64,000 nt of DNA from Comamonas antarctica (GTDB lineage Bacteria; Pseudomonadota; Gammaproteobacteria; Burkholderiales; Burkholderiaceae_C). Shown here one piece after another: positions 38,505-48,900 of this stretch. The position numbers were made by a program, and so were the translations under genes. The notes under the pieces are model-generated. The model was not told the DNA's origin. It saw nothing but the letters and a program-made list of their open reading frames with translations, and made no database searches. The stretch is taken from positions 572,001 to 636,000 of the forward strand of contig NZ_CP054840.1 in the NCBI RefSeq assembly GCF_013363755.1, given 5' to 3'. Position 1 is the stretch's first letter. Each line of letters starts with the position of its first letter.

Positions 38505-38779
38505 CCGGACTGCCTGGCAAAGTACGCGGCGGCTTTTTTTAGGATGTCACGCTCCTCGGTCACGCGCTTGAGTTCAGCCTTCAGCCGTCGCAGCTCCTCG
38601 GTCTGGGACGTCTGCATCTGTCGTTCTGGCGCAGGCACCGAATAGACCTTGATCCACTTGTACAGGCTGTGCTGGCTCACGCCGATCCGGGCGGATACAT
38701 CGGCTACTCGGTGGCCTCGCTCCGTTATCTGCTTGACCGCTTCGATCTTGAACTCTTCGGGATATGGCTGCTTTGTCAT
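38501..38779 (-). CDS. IS3-family transposase OrfA (type 2)
   Basis: This 92-residue protein has an HTH (YPEEFKIEAVKQITERGHRV ... SQHSLYKWIK) and a coiled coil (ELRRLKAELKRVTEERDILK). The nested IS begins 39 bp upstream of its ATG, between it and its own terminal repeat. Confidence 0.9.
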   Translation of the reverse strand: MTKQPYPEEFKIEAVKQITERGHRVADVSARIGVSQHSLYKWIKVYSVPAPERQMQTSQTEELRRLKAELKRVTEERDILKKAAAYFARQSG

Positions 38780-38867
38780 GGCACCTCCTATTGGGCCTCA
38801 GGTTTGAGGCTCGAAGGTGAATCGCCCCGGGTTTTGAGGAGGCGCAACACTCTGAGAGGATTGAGCC

Positions 38868-39191
38868 ATGACGAAGACGAACAAGTTCTCACCCGAGGTG
38901 CGTGAGCGCGCAGTGAGGATGGTGCAGGAGCAGCGCGGGGAGTACCCGTCACTGTGGGCAGCCATCGAATCCATTGCCCCCAAGATTGGTTGCGTGCCAC
39001 AGACGTTGAACGAATGGGTCAAGCGCACCGAAGTTGATGCAGGCAAGCGCGAAGGCGTCACCACAGCCGAAGCACAGCGGGTCAAGGAGTTGGAGCGCGA
39101 GGTCAAGGAACTGCGCCGGGCCAACGAGATATTGAAGCTGGCCAGCGCGTTTTTCGCCCAGGCGGAGCTCGACCGCCGCCTGAAGTCTTGA
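38868..39191 (+). CDS. IS3-family transposase OrfA (type 1, copy B)
   Basis: 107 residues, identical to the product of 36427-36750 (HTH plus leucine-zipper region). It is intact. Confidence 0.92.
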   Translation: MTKTNKFSPEVRERAVRMVQEQRGEYPSLWAAIESIAPKIGCVPQTLNEWVKRTEVDAGKREGVTTAEAQRVKELEREVKELRRANEILKLASAFFAQAELDRRLKS

Positions 39192-40099
39192 AGACCTTCA
39201 TCGACCAGCATCGCAATGCTTTCGGGGTCGAGCCGCTCTGCAAGGTTCTGCAGGTTGCCCCGTCGGCGTATCGACGTCATGCCGCGCTGCTGCGCCAGCC
39301 CCACAAGCGCTGCGCCAGGGCCAAACGCGACGAGTTGCTGATGCCGCAGATTCAACGCGTCTGGCAGGCCAACATGCAGGTCTACGGCGCCGACAAGGTG
39401 TGGCGGCAACTGGCGCGCGAAGGCGTGACCGTAGCTCGCTGTACTGTCGAGCGGCTGATGCGCAGCATGGGACTGCGCGGAGTGATGCGTGGCAAAGTCG
39501 TACGCACCACCATCGGTGACGCCAAGGCTGCGTGCCCGCTGGACCGGGTAAACCGGCAGTTCCGGGCAGAGAGGCCCAACCAGTTGTGGGTCAGCGACTT
39601 CACGTATGTCTCGACCTGGCAGGGCTGGCTGTACGTGGCCTTCGTCATCGATGTGTATGCCAGGCGCATCGTGGGCTGGCGAGTCAGCAATTCGATGCGT
39701 ACCGACTTCGTGCTCGACGCCCTGGAGCAAGCCCTCTATGCCCGGCAACCAGAGCGCGATGGCAGCTTGGTCTGTCATTCGGACAGAGGGTCCCAATACG
39801 TCAGTATTCGATACACCGAGCGATTGGCAGAAGCGGGCATCGAACCATCGGTAGGGAGCAAGGGCGACAGCTACGACAACGCCTTGGCGGAAACCATCAA
39901 TGGCCTGTACAAGGCAGAACTCATCCACCGCCGGGCACCCTGGAAAACCAAAGAGGCGGTGGAGTTTGCAACACTCGAATGGGTGTCATGGTTCAACCAC
40001 CATCGCCTGCTCGAACCCATCGGGTATATCCCGCCTGCTGAGGCTGAGGCAAACTACTACCGGCAATTCGCCAATCAGGCCACTGCTGTGGTGACCTGA
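39188..40099 (+). CDS. IS3-family transposase OrfB (type 1, copy B)
   Basis: 303 residues, identical to the product of 35519-36430, with the full DDE set. It overlaps OrfA by ATGA. Confidence 0.93.
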   Translation: MKTFIDQHRNAFGVEPLCKVLQVAPSAYRRHAALLRQPHKRCARAKRDELLMPQIQRVWQANMQVYGADKVWRQLAREGVTVARCTVERLMRSMGLRGVMRGKVVRTTIGDAKAACPLDRVNRQFRAERPNQLWVSDFTYVSTWQGWLYVAFVIDVYARRIVGWRVSNSMRTDFVLDALEQALYARQPERDGSLVCHSDRGSQYVSIRYTERLAEAGIEPSVGSKGDSYDNALAETINGLYKAELIHRRAPWKTKEAVEFATLEWVSWFNHHRLLEPIGYIPPAEAEANYYRQFANQATAVVT

Positions 40100-40309
40100 C
40101 TTAAACCAAACAGCCTCCGCGGAAACCGGGGCGATTCAAAGGTGTCTAGTTCAGCCGGGGCGATTCAACCTCACTCAGCCTTTGGAGCTAAGTGATGGCC
40201 GCGCGCATTGCGCAACGCGATGAGCTTATGAGCTCAAGCCGGATTATGCATGCGCTGTGGAGGTGGCTGTTGGCAGATTCGCCGCTGGTGCGACGGTCTG
40301 CTTTTGGCC

Positions 40310-41993
40310 GAGGCTGTGTGAAAACACGACCCGCAGCCGTTACCTAAAACTAAAATAGCGGCACCCGATTCAAGCGAGGTGCCCCATGAAGCGATTCATC
40401 GAAGGCGAAGACCGACAACAGGTCACCATGCTACCGGAGTGCCTGGACGACTACATCGCAGAGGACAACCCGGTGCGCGTTGTCGATGTGTTTGTCGAAG
40501 AGCTGGATCTTCGTGCACTCGGTTTCGATGGGATCAATCCGGCAGTCACTGGCCGGCCTGCGTACCACCCAGCCGTGCTGCTCAAGCTCTACATCTACGG
40601 GTACTTGAACCGCATCCAGTCCAGCCGCCGGCTGGAGCGCGAAGCCCAGCGCAATGTCGAGCTGATGTGGCTGACCGGGCGCCTTGCGCCGGACTTCAAG
40701 ACCATTGCGGACTTCCGTCGAAGCAATGGCACCGGCATCCGCAACGTCTGCAAGCGCTTCATCGCCATGTGCCGACAGTTGAACCTCTTCTCGCAGGCCA
40801 TCGTGGCCATCGACGGCAGCAAGTTCAAGGCCGTCAACAGCCGTGACCGCAACTTCACGACCGGCAAGATCGAGGCCCGTCAGCAGCAGATCGAGCAGAG
40901 CATCCAGCGTTACCTGGACGCGCTGGAGACCGCAGACCGCACGCAGCCCGCTGAGGTCGAAGCCAAGACAGAACGGCTGCAGGAGAAGCTTCAAAAGCTG
41001 CGCGAACAGATGCGGCAACTCGATGGGCTCAAGGAGCAATTGAAGAGCCTGCCGGATGGCCAGGTCTCCCTCACCGACCCCGATGCACGTTCGATGGCCA
41101 CCCAGGCCAAGGGATCGGGTCTGGTGGGCTACAACGTGCAGACCGCTGTCGATGCCAGGCACCACCTGATCGTCGCGCACGAGGTCACGAACGTCGGCAA
41201 TGACCGGGCACAACTGCACAGCATGGCCTGTGCCGCAGACCAGGCCATGGGAAGCGAAAACCTGCAAGCCTTCGCCGACCGAGGCTACTTCAGTGGCCCG
41301 CAGCTCAAGGCCTGCGAGGACGCTGGCATCACGACCTTCGTGCCCAAGCCGATGACATCCAACGCGAAAGCCGAGGGGCGCTTCGACAAAGGCGACTTCA
41401 TCTACATCGCCAAGGATGACGAGTATCAGTGCCCGGCAGGTGAGCGTGCGATCCATCGGTTCAAAACGATCGAGAAAGGCCTGAGCCTGAGCATCTATTG
41501 GTCAAGTGCCTGTCCGCACTGCCCGCTGCGCGAGCAATGCACGACCAGCAAATACCGACGTATCCGGCGATGGGAACACGAAGAAGTGCTGGAGCGCGTT
41601 CAGCAACGGCTGGACAGCAACCCCGAGGCGATGACATTGCGCAGGTCCACCGTGGAGCATGTCTTCGGAACGCTCAAGCACTGGATGGGCTCAACGCACT
41701 TCCTGATGAAGACCCTCAAGCACGTGGGCACCGAGATGAGCCTGCATGTCCTGGCCTACAACCTCAAGAGGGTGATGGGCGTGATGGGTATCGTGCAGAT
41801 GATGAAGGCGATGCGGATGGCGAAGGCTTGAGGCCTTTATGGCATTTTTTAAAGGCCGAGAAAGGCGTCAGGAACGCGTCAAAAGGTCCAGGTGCGCCAG
41901 AAACGGCTCGACCGAAGCGCTGGTGGAAAATGCGGCTCGGTGCTGCGGGATGGGGCTGGCACGTATGCTCGGTGAGCGTTTCCACACAGCCTC
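40310..41993 (+). mobile_element. IS1182-family element
   Basis: The ends share an imperfect inverted repeat: GAGGCTGTGTGAAAACAC at the left and GAGGCTGTGTGGAAACGC as the complement of the right end. One long transposase gene fills it. No clear target duplication is seen, and the flanks on the two sides look unrelated. Confidence 0.85.
40386..41831 (+). CDS. IS1182-family transposase
   Basis: This 481-residue DDE transposase has an N-terminal DUF772 region (GRPAYHPAVLLKLYIYGYLN), the first acidic box in AIVAIDGSKFKAVNSRD, a coiled-coil insertion (residues 170-230), then VGYNVQTAVD and ADRGYFSG. A Cys cluster (CPHCPLREQC) and the end box TVEHVFGTLKHWMG follow. It appears intact. Confidence 0.93.
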   Translation: MKRFIEGEDRQQVTMLPECLDDYIAEDNPVRVVDVFVEELDLRALGFDGINPAVTGRPAYHPAVLLKLYIYGYLNRIQSSRRLEREAQRNVELMWLTGRLAPDFKTIADFRRSNGTGIRNVCKRFIAMCRQLNLFSQAIVAIDGSKFKAVNSRDRNFTTGKIEARQQQIEQSIQRYLDALETADRTQPAEVEAKTERLQEKLQKLREQMRQLDGLKEQLKSLPDGQVSLTDPDARSMATQAKGSGLVGYNVQTAVDARHHLIVAHEVTNVGNDRAQLHSMACAADQAMGSENLQAFADRGYFSGPQLKACEDAGITTFVPKPMTSNAKAEGRFDKGDFIYIAKDDEYQCPAGERAIHRFKTIEKGLSLSIYWSSACPHCPLREQCTTSKYRRIRRWEHEEVLERVQQRLDSNPEAMTLRRSTVEHVFGTLKHWMGSTHFLMKTLKHVGTEMSLHVLAYNLKRVMGVMGIVQMMKAMRMAKA

Positions 41994-42264
41994 GACCGAC
42001 AGCGGCCATAGTACCGGAGACGCAATGGCGGCCTGCGTCTCATACTTCTGCGCTCTCCAGCGGTGAGGCAACAGTTCGCCGATCAAGCTGGCCCGGTGAT
42101 GTCCTTCAAATCTTTTCGAGGCAGGGTTCAGCAACGAGGCGTCCGCGCAAGTCGCCAACGGGCACGAAGAACTGGCGCGTTTGGTTGGCTGATCGGCGCT
42201 TTCAGCGAGTGCGCGCATCCGCCAGTACCGGCACAGTGAGGTGCACCACCACCAAGGAGTACCC

Positions 42265-43239
42265 ATGCCTGCCATCTCATCCACTCGTCCCGACGCTTCT
42301 GCAGTCGGCTTCCCCGCAGCGTCCCGCCGACATGCCCTCCTGGGCGGCGCCGGGGTCCTTGCCGTGTTGGCCATTGCTGTGCCAGCGGTTGCGAAGGCTG
42401 CAGGCGCAGGATACGCCGACACGCTGTTCGTTGAAAGCGGTGGCCGCAAGCTGGCCTACCGCAGCGTCGGCAAGGGCAAGCCGATCGTGCTGGCCCACCG
42501 CTTTCGGGGCGTGCTTGACCTGTGGGACCCGGCGTTCATCGACGCGCTTGCTGCGCAGGGCTTTCAGGTCATCACGTTCGACCATTCCGGTATGGGCCTG
42601 TCGACCGGTGAACGCTCCTACAACCCCAGCGCGCTGGTCAAGGATGCCAAAGATCTGATCGATGGCCTGCGCCTCAAGGATGTGGTCATCGGCGGCTGGT
42701 CCTTCGGCGGCATCGTGGCGCAGATCTATGTCGCCATGTTCGGCGCCAGCGTCAGCCATGCAGTCCTGATCTCGACAACACCGCCCGGCAAACTCGTCAA
42801 GGCGGGCGAGCAACTCTTTTACGACTTGGCAGCACAGGGGCCTGCAACGCTGGAGCAGTACACGACGATGTTCTTCGAACCCAGCGATCCGGCCAGCCGG
42901 GCCGCCTCGCAGCGTTCCTTCGAGCGCATCTTTGCCCGCGAGACGGGCCGCAGCCCCGACGTGTCGGTGGACTGGGCCTTGGCCATGTTTGCAGCGGCTT
43001 TGGCGGGCATGGGCATTACCGGGCTCCCATCGTTTGTGGTGGCCGACGCACTGCGCGGCAAAGCACTGGAGCGCGTGCGCCCCGGATGGCACATGCTCAC
43101 CACCACCTTGTATGCCGCCATGCCCACCCGCAAATACGTGCCGGCACGCACGCGTGCTTTCATGGACTATCTCGTCGAGTCGTTCGACGGCCGGGGCGGT
43201 ACCGTCGACCCCTGGTTGCGCGGTGCACTTGCCGATTAA
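42265..43239 (+). pseudogene. Chimeric ORF: Tat-exported alpha/beta hydrolase fused to a LysR C-terminus
   Basis: The 324-residue frame has two unrelated parts. Residues 1-245 are an alpha/beta hydrolase: twin-arginine signal (RRHALLGGAGVLAVLAIAVP), nucleophile elbow GGWSFGG and oxyanion region. From about residue 250 the sequence GITGLPSFVVADALRGKALE followed by LYAAMPTRKYVPARTRAFMD is the end of a LysR substrate-binding domain. The catalytic histidine of the hydrolase, expected near its C-terminus, is missing, so it is very likely inactive. I chose the ATG at 42265 because AAGGAG precedes it. The 271 bp upstream hold no recognisable gene. Confidence 0.7.
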
Positions 43240-43617
43240 CAACGTGCCGTGTTTTCGGCATAGTTTGGGGTTGTTGCCACTTACTCGTTCAACCGCTGCA
43301 ATGCGGTCACTCAAGTAAGCCTGTGCAAAGTCAGATTTGGGCGCCCAAAGCGGGTGCTCGCGGCTATCCAAAGCTGTCGGTCAAGATGGGATCGCCGCGC
43401 GCTTACGCTGCAGCTGCGCCAGCAGGCCGGCGAGCCCTGCTTCACGCAAAGCAGTTTGAGACGGTGCTCGCCCGTTTCCTCTACGCCTCAGCCAACGGCC
43501 GAGTCAGCAGCGCCAACAATTGGTGCCACGTTCAGGAACTTGCGCCCGCTGTATCAAACCATGGAGATCACCTCGGCGCATCTAGCGGCACTGCAAGTTG
43601 CAAGATCGCATGGTGAT
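43240..43617. other. Gene-free gap with possible coding debris
   Basis: No ORF here shows a family I can name. Short stretches look like decayed coding sequence in different frames, for example LYQTMEITSAHLAALQ near 43545-43592 and ARFLYASANGRVSS near 43468-43510. I see no promoter, hairpin with T-run or repeat. Confidence 0.4.
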
Positions 43618-44094
43618 CTACAGTTTTCCGGATTGCTTCCATCGACGCGGCAGCCACCACCATAGGAGAAATATCAACCCGGCGACCAGCGCAGCTGCCA
43701 AGCTCCCGACCACATGTCCAAATATTGTGGACAGTACAAGCTGCGCGCCGGAAACGAGAGCGCTCGCGAGCGCGACCGCTCCCACCAGAATCTGGCGGGA
43801 AGCAAGCGACTTGAATCGAGGTCGATCAAGCAACGGCCGAATCAAGCGATGCTGCACAGCCGGCGCACTCAGAAGTACCAAGCCGACAACAGCCAGAACA
43901 AACGTCGCAAGGAAGACCCATTTCTCCGCGTTGGCGATTGCACTGAAGCCGGGGGTAAATGGCACAGTTATCAGGAAAGCAGAAAGTAGCTGCGCGGTCG
44001 GCAATAGAACCCGAAGCTCCCCCAGCATGTCCGTCAAGTCGCCATCGTCCGAAAGTTCATCTGGCTCGTTGCCAAATCCTTCTGGTTTCGACAT
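43618..44094 (-). CDS. DUF6328-like membrane protein
   Basis: This 158-residue protein has an acidic N-terminus (NEPDELSDDGDLTDMLGELR) followed by LLPTAQLLSAFLITVPFTPG, the mark of DUF6328. Three or four further hydrophobic segments follow, up to LVAGLIFLLWWWLPRR. I chose the ATG at 44094 because GAGGA precedes it; an in-frame start at 44124 exists. Function is unknown. It is 58 bp downstream of czcD on the same strand. Confidence 0.72.
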   Translation of the reverse strand: MSKPEGFGNEPDELSDDGDLTDMLGELRVLLPTAQLLSAFLITVPFTPGFSAIANAEKWVFLATFVLAVVGLVLLSAPAVQHRLIRPLLDRPRFKSLASRQILVGAVALASALVSGAQLVLSTIFGHVVGSLAAALVAGLIFLLWWWLPRRWKQSGKL

Positions 44095-44152
44095 CAGTGT
44101 CCTCGTTTCTTGGCCAAGCTTCACGATAGTGCGTCGTCAGATTCGCCTTGCG

Positions 44153-45097
44153 CTATGCATGGCCTTCTGCTTGTCTACCAACGTGCTTTGCCGGCGCCGT
44201 AAAGGTGTCCATCTCATCCGCCAGACGACAGGAAACCGACTCCATCTGTAGGGTCGTATGAAAAACTGCGAACCTGTCAGCAAGAATCGCATTGATGGCT
44301 TCCCGCACGATCTCAGGAGTGGACGAAGGGTCGTGCACGACATGTGCCGTGAGGCTGGGTTTGCCACTGGTCAGGGCCCAGATGTGCAGGTCGTGAACCG
44401 ACGTCACGCCGCTTACTTTGGCGATGCTGTTCCTGACCTCGGCAATGTCCATCCCATTTGGCACACCCTCCAGCAGGATGTTCAAGCTTTCCTTAAGAAG
44501 AACCCACGTGCGCGGCAAGACCCACAGTCCAATCAGCACGGCGATGATTGCGTCTACCGTCGTCCAGCCCGTGTAACGGATGATGATCGCTCCGATGATC
44601 ACACCCAGTGAGCCAAGCATGTCGCTCCAGACCTCGAGGTAGGCACCTTTAACGTTGAGGCTTGCATCCTTGCCGCTCTGCAGCAACTTCATGCTGATCA
44701 GATTTACGACCAGGCCCAGGATTGCGACCAGCATCATCGCGCCGGTCTGTACCTCCGGTGGATTCTTAAAGCGAGAGTAAGCCTCTATCAGGATATAGAT
44801 CGCAACCCCAAACAACATCAGGCAGTTGAAAGCTGCCGCCAAAATCTCAAATCGGTAGTAACCGAAAGTCCGGAGAGAGTCTGCCTTCCTCTTGCCGATT
44901 TGTACTGCAGCAAGGGCGATAGCCAAAGCGGCCGCGTCGGTCAGCATGTGTGCCGCATCGGAAATAAGCGCGAGGCTGTTGGTGAGAATCCCCGCAACAA
45001 CCTCGGCGATCATGAAAGACGCCGTCAGCCCAAGAGCGATCCAAAGCCGTCGCTCATTCCCAGTTGTTGGTAATGCATGTTCGTGTGAGGCACTCAT
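44153..45097 (-). CDS. czcD: CzcD cation diffusion facilitator
   Basis: This 314-residue CDF-family inner-membrane antiporter has six membrane segments. Its metal site is in ALISDAAHMLTDAAAL (HxxxD in TM2) and the TM5 counterpart is VWSDMLGSLGVI. A cytoplasmic C-terminal domain follows (VTSVHDLHIWALTSGKPSLT). It moves Zn, Cd or Co from the cytoplasm to the periplasm, feeding CzcCBA. It lies at the end of the czc copy 2 region on the same strand. Confidence 0.93.
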   Translation of the reverse strand: MSASHEHALPTTGNERRLWIALGLTASFMIAEVVAGILTNSLALISDAAHMLTDAAALAIALAAVQIGKRKADSLRTFGYYRFEILAAAFNCLMLFGVAIYILIEAYSRFKNPPEVQTGAMMLVAILGLVVNLISMKLLQSGKDASLNVKGAYLEVWSDMLGSLGVIIGAIIIRYTGWTTVDAIIAVLIGLWVLPRTWVLLKESLNILLEGVPNGMDIAEVRNSIAKVSGVTSVHDLHIWALTSGKPSLTAHVVHDPSSTPEIVREAINAILADRFAVFHTTLQMESVSCRLADEMDTFTAPAKHVGRQAEGHA

Positions 45098-45157
45098 ACC
45101 GGTACATCCTATGTTTTCGCTTATTTAAAAAGCATTTGCACTACCACTATCTCAGCA

Positions 45158-45379
45158 TCAATGGCGGCGGCGCCTATCGATGTTCTTTCCCTGCCGGGAT
45201 TGCAACTGCAGCACCCTACGATCTCTGAGCCGCTTGGCCAAGCGCTGGCTGTACTTGAGGCCCTTGTCCCGTTCTGGATGCCGTTTTAGCCACATGTGGC
45301 GGACCCGCCAGAATGTGATCACTGTCACGATCAGGCTGATCCAGATCCAAAAAAGCTTTGCGGCGAGTCCGTAACCCAT
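45158..45379 (-). CDS. Hypothetical small membrane protein
   Basis: These 73 residues have one hydrophobic segment near the N-terminus (LAAKLFWIWISLIVTVITFW) and a very basic tail (RHPERDKGLKYSQRLAKRLR). No family is recognised. Its place between czcD and the czc copy 2 operon on the same strand supports a real gene, but the Shine-Dalgarno is weak. Confidence 0.4.
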   Translation of the reverse strand: MGYGLAAKLFWIWISLIVTVITFWRVRHMWLKRHPERDKGLKYSQRLAKRLRDRRVLQLQSRQGKNIDRRRRH

Positions 45380-45476
45380 CTTTGAAACCGTTCAACGTGC
45401 TGACCACACCTGGACCCTGTGCGACGAGGTGCATCGCCAGGGGCAATTGCAACGATGACGGCTCATCGCAATTGGA

Positions 45477-45851
45477 TTACTTCAAAGCGAAGCGGACCGA
45501 TGCGACGGACTTGCCGCCTTTCGAGACTACTGCGACGGCTTTTGTGCCTGCGGCAAGCTTGAAGCTTCCCGACGCCTCCAGCTTTCCATCCACCGGCAGC
45601 AACTCGACGTCCTGCTTTTCTGAGCCTGTCAAAAGCGTTATCTTCGCAGTCATTCCGGAAACGTCGGCAGGCTTGCCATGATCCCGTACGTAAAGCTGCA
45701 ACTTGGCTGCGCTGGTCACCAGTTCGTAGTGGATGTCTTTTGCCTGTGAAACGATGCCTCCGTGCATTGGTTTTGCGTCATGGTTGTCCGCGGCCATCGC
45801 AGTTCCAGAAATGGACAAGGCCAGCGCGAGAAGGATATGCATTGCTTTCAT
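45477..45851 (-). CDS. Small periplasmic czc-linked protein (copy 2)
   Basis: This 124-residue protein has a signal peptide (MHILLALALSISGTAMA), a His-containing start (DNHDAKPMHGGIVSQAKD), then IHYELVTSAAKLQLYVRDHG and the end SVASVRFALK. It is a clear paralogue of the 27595 gene, in the same position after czcA with a hairpin between. Conservation of this placement in both clusters argues that it is a working part of the pump system. Confidence 0.78.
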   Translation of the reverse strand: MKAMHILLALALSISGTAMAADNHDAKPMHGGIVSQAKDIHYELVTSAAKLQLYVRDHGKPADVSGMTAKITLLTGSEKQDVELLPVDGKLEASGSFKLAAGTKAVAVVSKGGKSVASVRFALK

Positions 45852-45872
45852 GGTGTTTCCTGAGTAAGTGAA

Positions 45873-45905
45873 AGAAAAAAATGGGCCCCGCAATTTGCGG
45901 AGCCC
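45873..45905 (-). terminator. Hairpin with T-tract between czcA copy 2 and the small czc-linked gene
   Basis: Read on the minus strand, GGGCTCCGCAA pairs with TTGCGGGGCCC (45905-45883), followed within two bases by a TTTTTTT run (45881-45873). This is a good intrinsic terminator form, yet it stands inside the gene cluster, 14 bp after czcA. It probably attenuates transcription into the small gene. Confidence 0.75.
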
Positions 45906-45918
45906 GAAGGCCCACTTG

Positions 45919-48900
45919 TCAGTGGGCGGAGGGAACAGAGTGCACGGGCTCTGCCGACACGTCTTCGTCCTTCTCGTCGGGCTTGTGAGCCAGTCGATAG
46001 AGGATTGGCAGCACCAACAGAGTGAGCAGAGTGGAGGAAAGAATGCCGCCAATAACCACGGTTGCTAGTGGGCGTTGAACCTCAGCGCCGGTGCCTGTTG
46101 CAATGGCCATTGGAATGAAGCCCAGAGACGCCACGAGAGCGGTCATAAGCACAGGTCGCAGACGTGTCAACGCTCCATCGCGGATGGCATCGTCCAGCGG
46201 AACGCCTTCCTCTCTCAACGTCCGGATGTATGAAATCATCACAAGCCCGTTAAGAACAGCAACGCCTGAAAGCGCGATGAAGCCAACGGCCGCAGAGATC
46301 GACATGGGTATGTCGCGAAGCCATAGTGCCAAGATGCCACCAGTTAGCGCGAATGGAATTCCGGTGAAGACCAGCAGCCCGTCCTTGGCATTTCCAAACA
46401 TTGCGAACAACAGAACGAAGACCAGCAGCAGTGAGACGGGCACCACAATCTGCAAACGCTTGGAGGCAGATTGCAGGTTTTCGAATGTTCCGCCCCAGCT
46501 CGTCCAGTAGCCCGTTGGTATCTTGATCTGAGCCAGGCCTTGCTCTGCCTCCGCAACGAAAGATCCCACGTCGCGGCCACGCACGTTGGCGCTGACCACT
46601 ATGCGGCGCTTTCCGTTCTCGCGGCTGACTTGATTGGGGCCAGGGGCGAGTTCAAAAGAAGCGACCTCGGCAAGCGGGATGAAATTGGTCCGTGCTTCGG
46701 CGGTACCCGCTGAGCGAGGCAGCGGGATAGGCAGTCGCTTCATGCCTTCCATATCATTGCGGATCGCTTCGGGCAGGCGCACCAGGATGTCGAATCGCCG
46801 ATCACCCTCGAACATCGTTCCCGCTTCACGTCCACCAATGGCTGTGGCCACGGTGTCCTGGATGTCGGCCACATTCAGGCCATAGCGAGCAGCCTTCTGG
46901 CGGTCGATATTCACGGTGAGCATCGGCAGCCCGGTTGTCTGCTCCACCTTCACCTCCGATGCCCCTTGGATCTTCTGCAGCATCGACGAGATCTCTTCTG
47001 CAGACTTGTTCAGGACGTCCATGTCGTCCCCAAAGATCTTGACCGCAACGTCGCTGCGCACACCGGAAATAAGCTCGTTGAAGCGCAATTGGATCGGCTG
47101 AGAGAATTCGTAGTTGTTGCCAGGGATCTTGCCAACCACTTCCTGGATCGCGGTAAGCAGTTCGTCGCGGGTCTTTCGCGGCTCGGGCCACTGGTCCATG
47201 GGTTTGAGCATGATGTATCCGTCCGAGATGTTCGGCGGCATCGGGTCCGAGGCAATTTCTGCAGTCCCGGTTCTGGCAAATACCCGGTCTATCTCAGGGA
47301 ACTTCTCTTTCAGCGTCCCTTCGATCTGACGCTGCATGGCGATAGATTGCGAGAGGCTGGTACCGGGGATGCGCAGCGCCTGGATGGCGAGGTCGCCTTC
47401 ATTGAGCTGGGGAACGAACTCGCTGCCCATTCGGGTCGCGATCAATCCGCAGAGCACTACGGCCACCGCGGCAATGGAGAGCACCAAGGCCTTGGCGGAC
47501 ATGACTCGATCCAGCAGGGGCGCATAGATTCGCTTCGCATGACCGAGCAGGAAGTTCTCCTTCTCGCTGACCCGGTTGCCGATGAACAGCGCGACTGCGG
47601 CGGGGATGAACGTTACCGACAGGATCATTGCGCCGACAAGCGCTGCCACCACGGTAAACGCCATCGGGTGGAACATCTTTCCTTCAACACCTGTGAGGGC
47701 GAAGATCGGCAGATACACCACCATGATGATGAGCTGACCGAACAGCAGGGCGCGGCGTGATTCTTTGGATGCCAAAAACACTTCATGGAAGCGCTCGGCT
47801 CGGGTCAGCGGCCGACCGTGATGCGCTTGTGCATGCGCCAGGCGGCGAACGCAGTTCTCGACGATCACAACCGCTCCGTCAATGATGATGCCGAAGTCCA
47901 GCGCTCCAAGGCTCATCAGGTTGGCACTTACCTTGTAGTTCACCATCCCGGTGAACGTGAAAAGCATCGACAGCGGAATCACCGTTGCCGTGATCACCGC
48001 AGCCCGGATGTTGCCCAGGAACAGGAAGAGGATCACGATCACCAAGATCGCGCCTTCCATGAGGTTCTTCTTCACCGTACTGATGGCCTTGTCCACCAGG
48101 ACAGTCCGGTCGTAGACCGTGACCGCGTGCACGCCTTCGGGTAGGTTGCGGTTGATCTCCACCATCTTCTTGTCTACAGCTTGAGACACAGTACGGCTGT
48201 TTTCGCCGATAAGCATGAAGACTGTACCGAGCACGACTTCACGGCCGTTGTCCGTGGCGGCGCCAGTGCGCAGTTCCCGGCCGATGGATACGTCGGCGAC
48301 ATCCCGCACACGCACAGGCACACCGTTGGCGCTGCTCAGGATCACATTGCCTATGTCTTCCATTGACTTGACTTGGCCAGGTGCGCGAACCAGGTACTGT
48401 TCGCCGCGCTTCTCGATGTAGCCGGCGCCAACATTGCCGTTGTTGCGATCTAAAGCAGTGACGATGTCTTGCAGCGTCACGCCGAGCGAGGCCAGGCGCT
48501 CGGGGACTGGCGCAATCTGGTACTCCTTCGCAAAGCCGCCGATGGAGTTGATTTCGGTGACGCCAGGCACATTGCGCAATTGCGGCTTGATGATCCAGTC
48601 CTGAATCTCACGCAAGTCTGTCGGGGTGTAGGGGTTGCCGTCTGGCTTCTTGGCGCCATCCTTGGTTTCAACCGTCCACAGGTAGATTTCTCCGAGGCCG
48701 GTCGAGATCGGTCCCAGCGCAGGGGTAATGCCTGCCGGCAACTTATCTCGGGCCTCCTGGATGCGTTCATTCACCAGTTGGCGCGCGAAGTAGATGTCCG
48801 TGCCGTCCTTGAAGATCACGGTGACCTGGGAAAGTCCATAGCGAGACAATGACCTTGTCTGCTCAAGATTGGGCAGGCCCGCCATGACTGTCTCGATGGG

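Larger units (their letters stand above)
38818..40138 (+). mobile_element. IS3-family element (type 1), copy B, nested
   Basis: This 1321-bp element has the same ends as copy A and lies in opposite orientation. AAGG flanks both sides (38814-38817 and 40139-40142), so it is an independent insertion into the type 2 element. Copies A and B form an inverted pair around 36801-38817. Confidence 0.93.
37611..40167 (-). mobile_element. IS3-family element (type 2), split by a nested IS3 copy
   Basis: Left end TGAATCGCCCCGGCTTATCT at 37611 and right end (complement TGAATCGCCCCGGCTGAACT) at 40167 form the terminal repeat, both followed inward by CTAGACAC. ACC flanks both sides (37608-37610, 40168-40170). 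Without the nested copy B the element is about 1.23 kb. The nested insertion lies outside the ORFs, upstream of orfA. Confidence 0.9.

Noticed and set aside
38798..39928. Minus-strand frame of 376 codons across IS3 copy B (also 35690-36829 on the plus strand for copy A)
   Set aside because: These are the opposite strands of the IS3 OrfA/OrfB pair; the same false frame appears in both copies because the DNA is the same.
35480..40138. Composite transposon formed by IS3 copies A and B
   Set aside because: Each copy has its own target duplication (CTT and AAGG) and copy B is nested in another IS, so they inserted separately. They could still act together later, but there is no sign of it.
45883..45905. 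Riboswitch or small RNA in the czcA-small gene gap
   Set aside because: Only a simple hairpin with a T-run is present; the space is too short for a known metal riboswitch such as NiCo or czcD-type.
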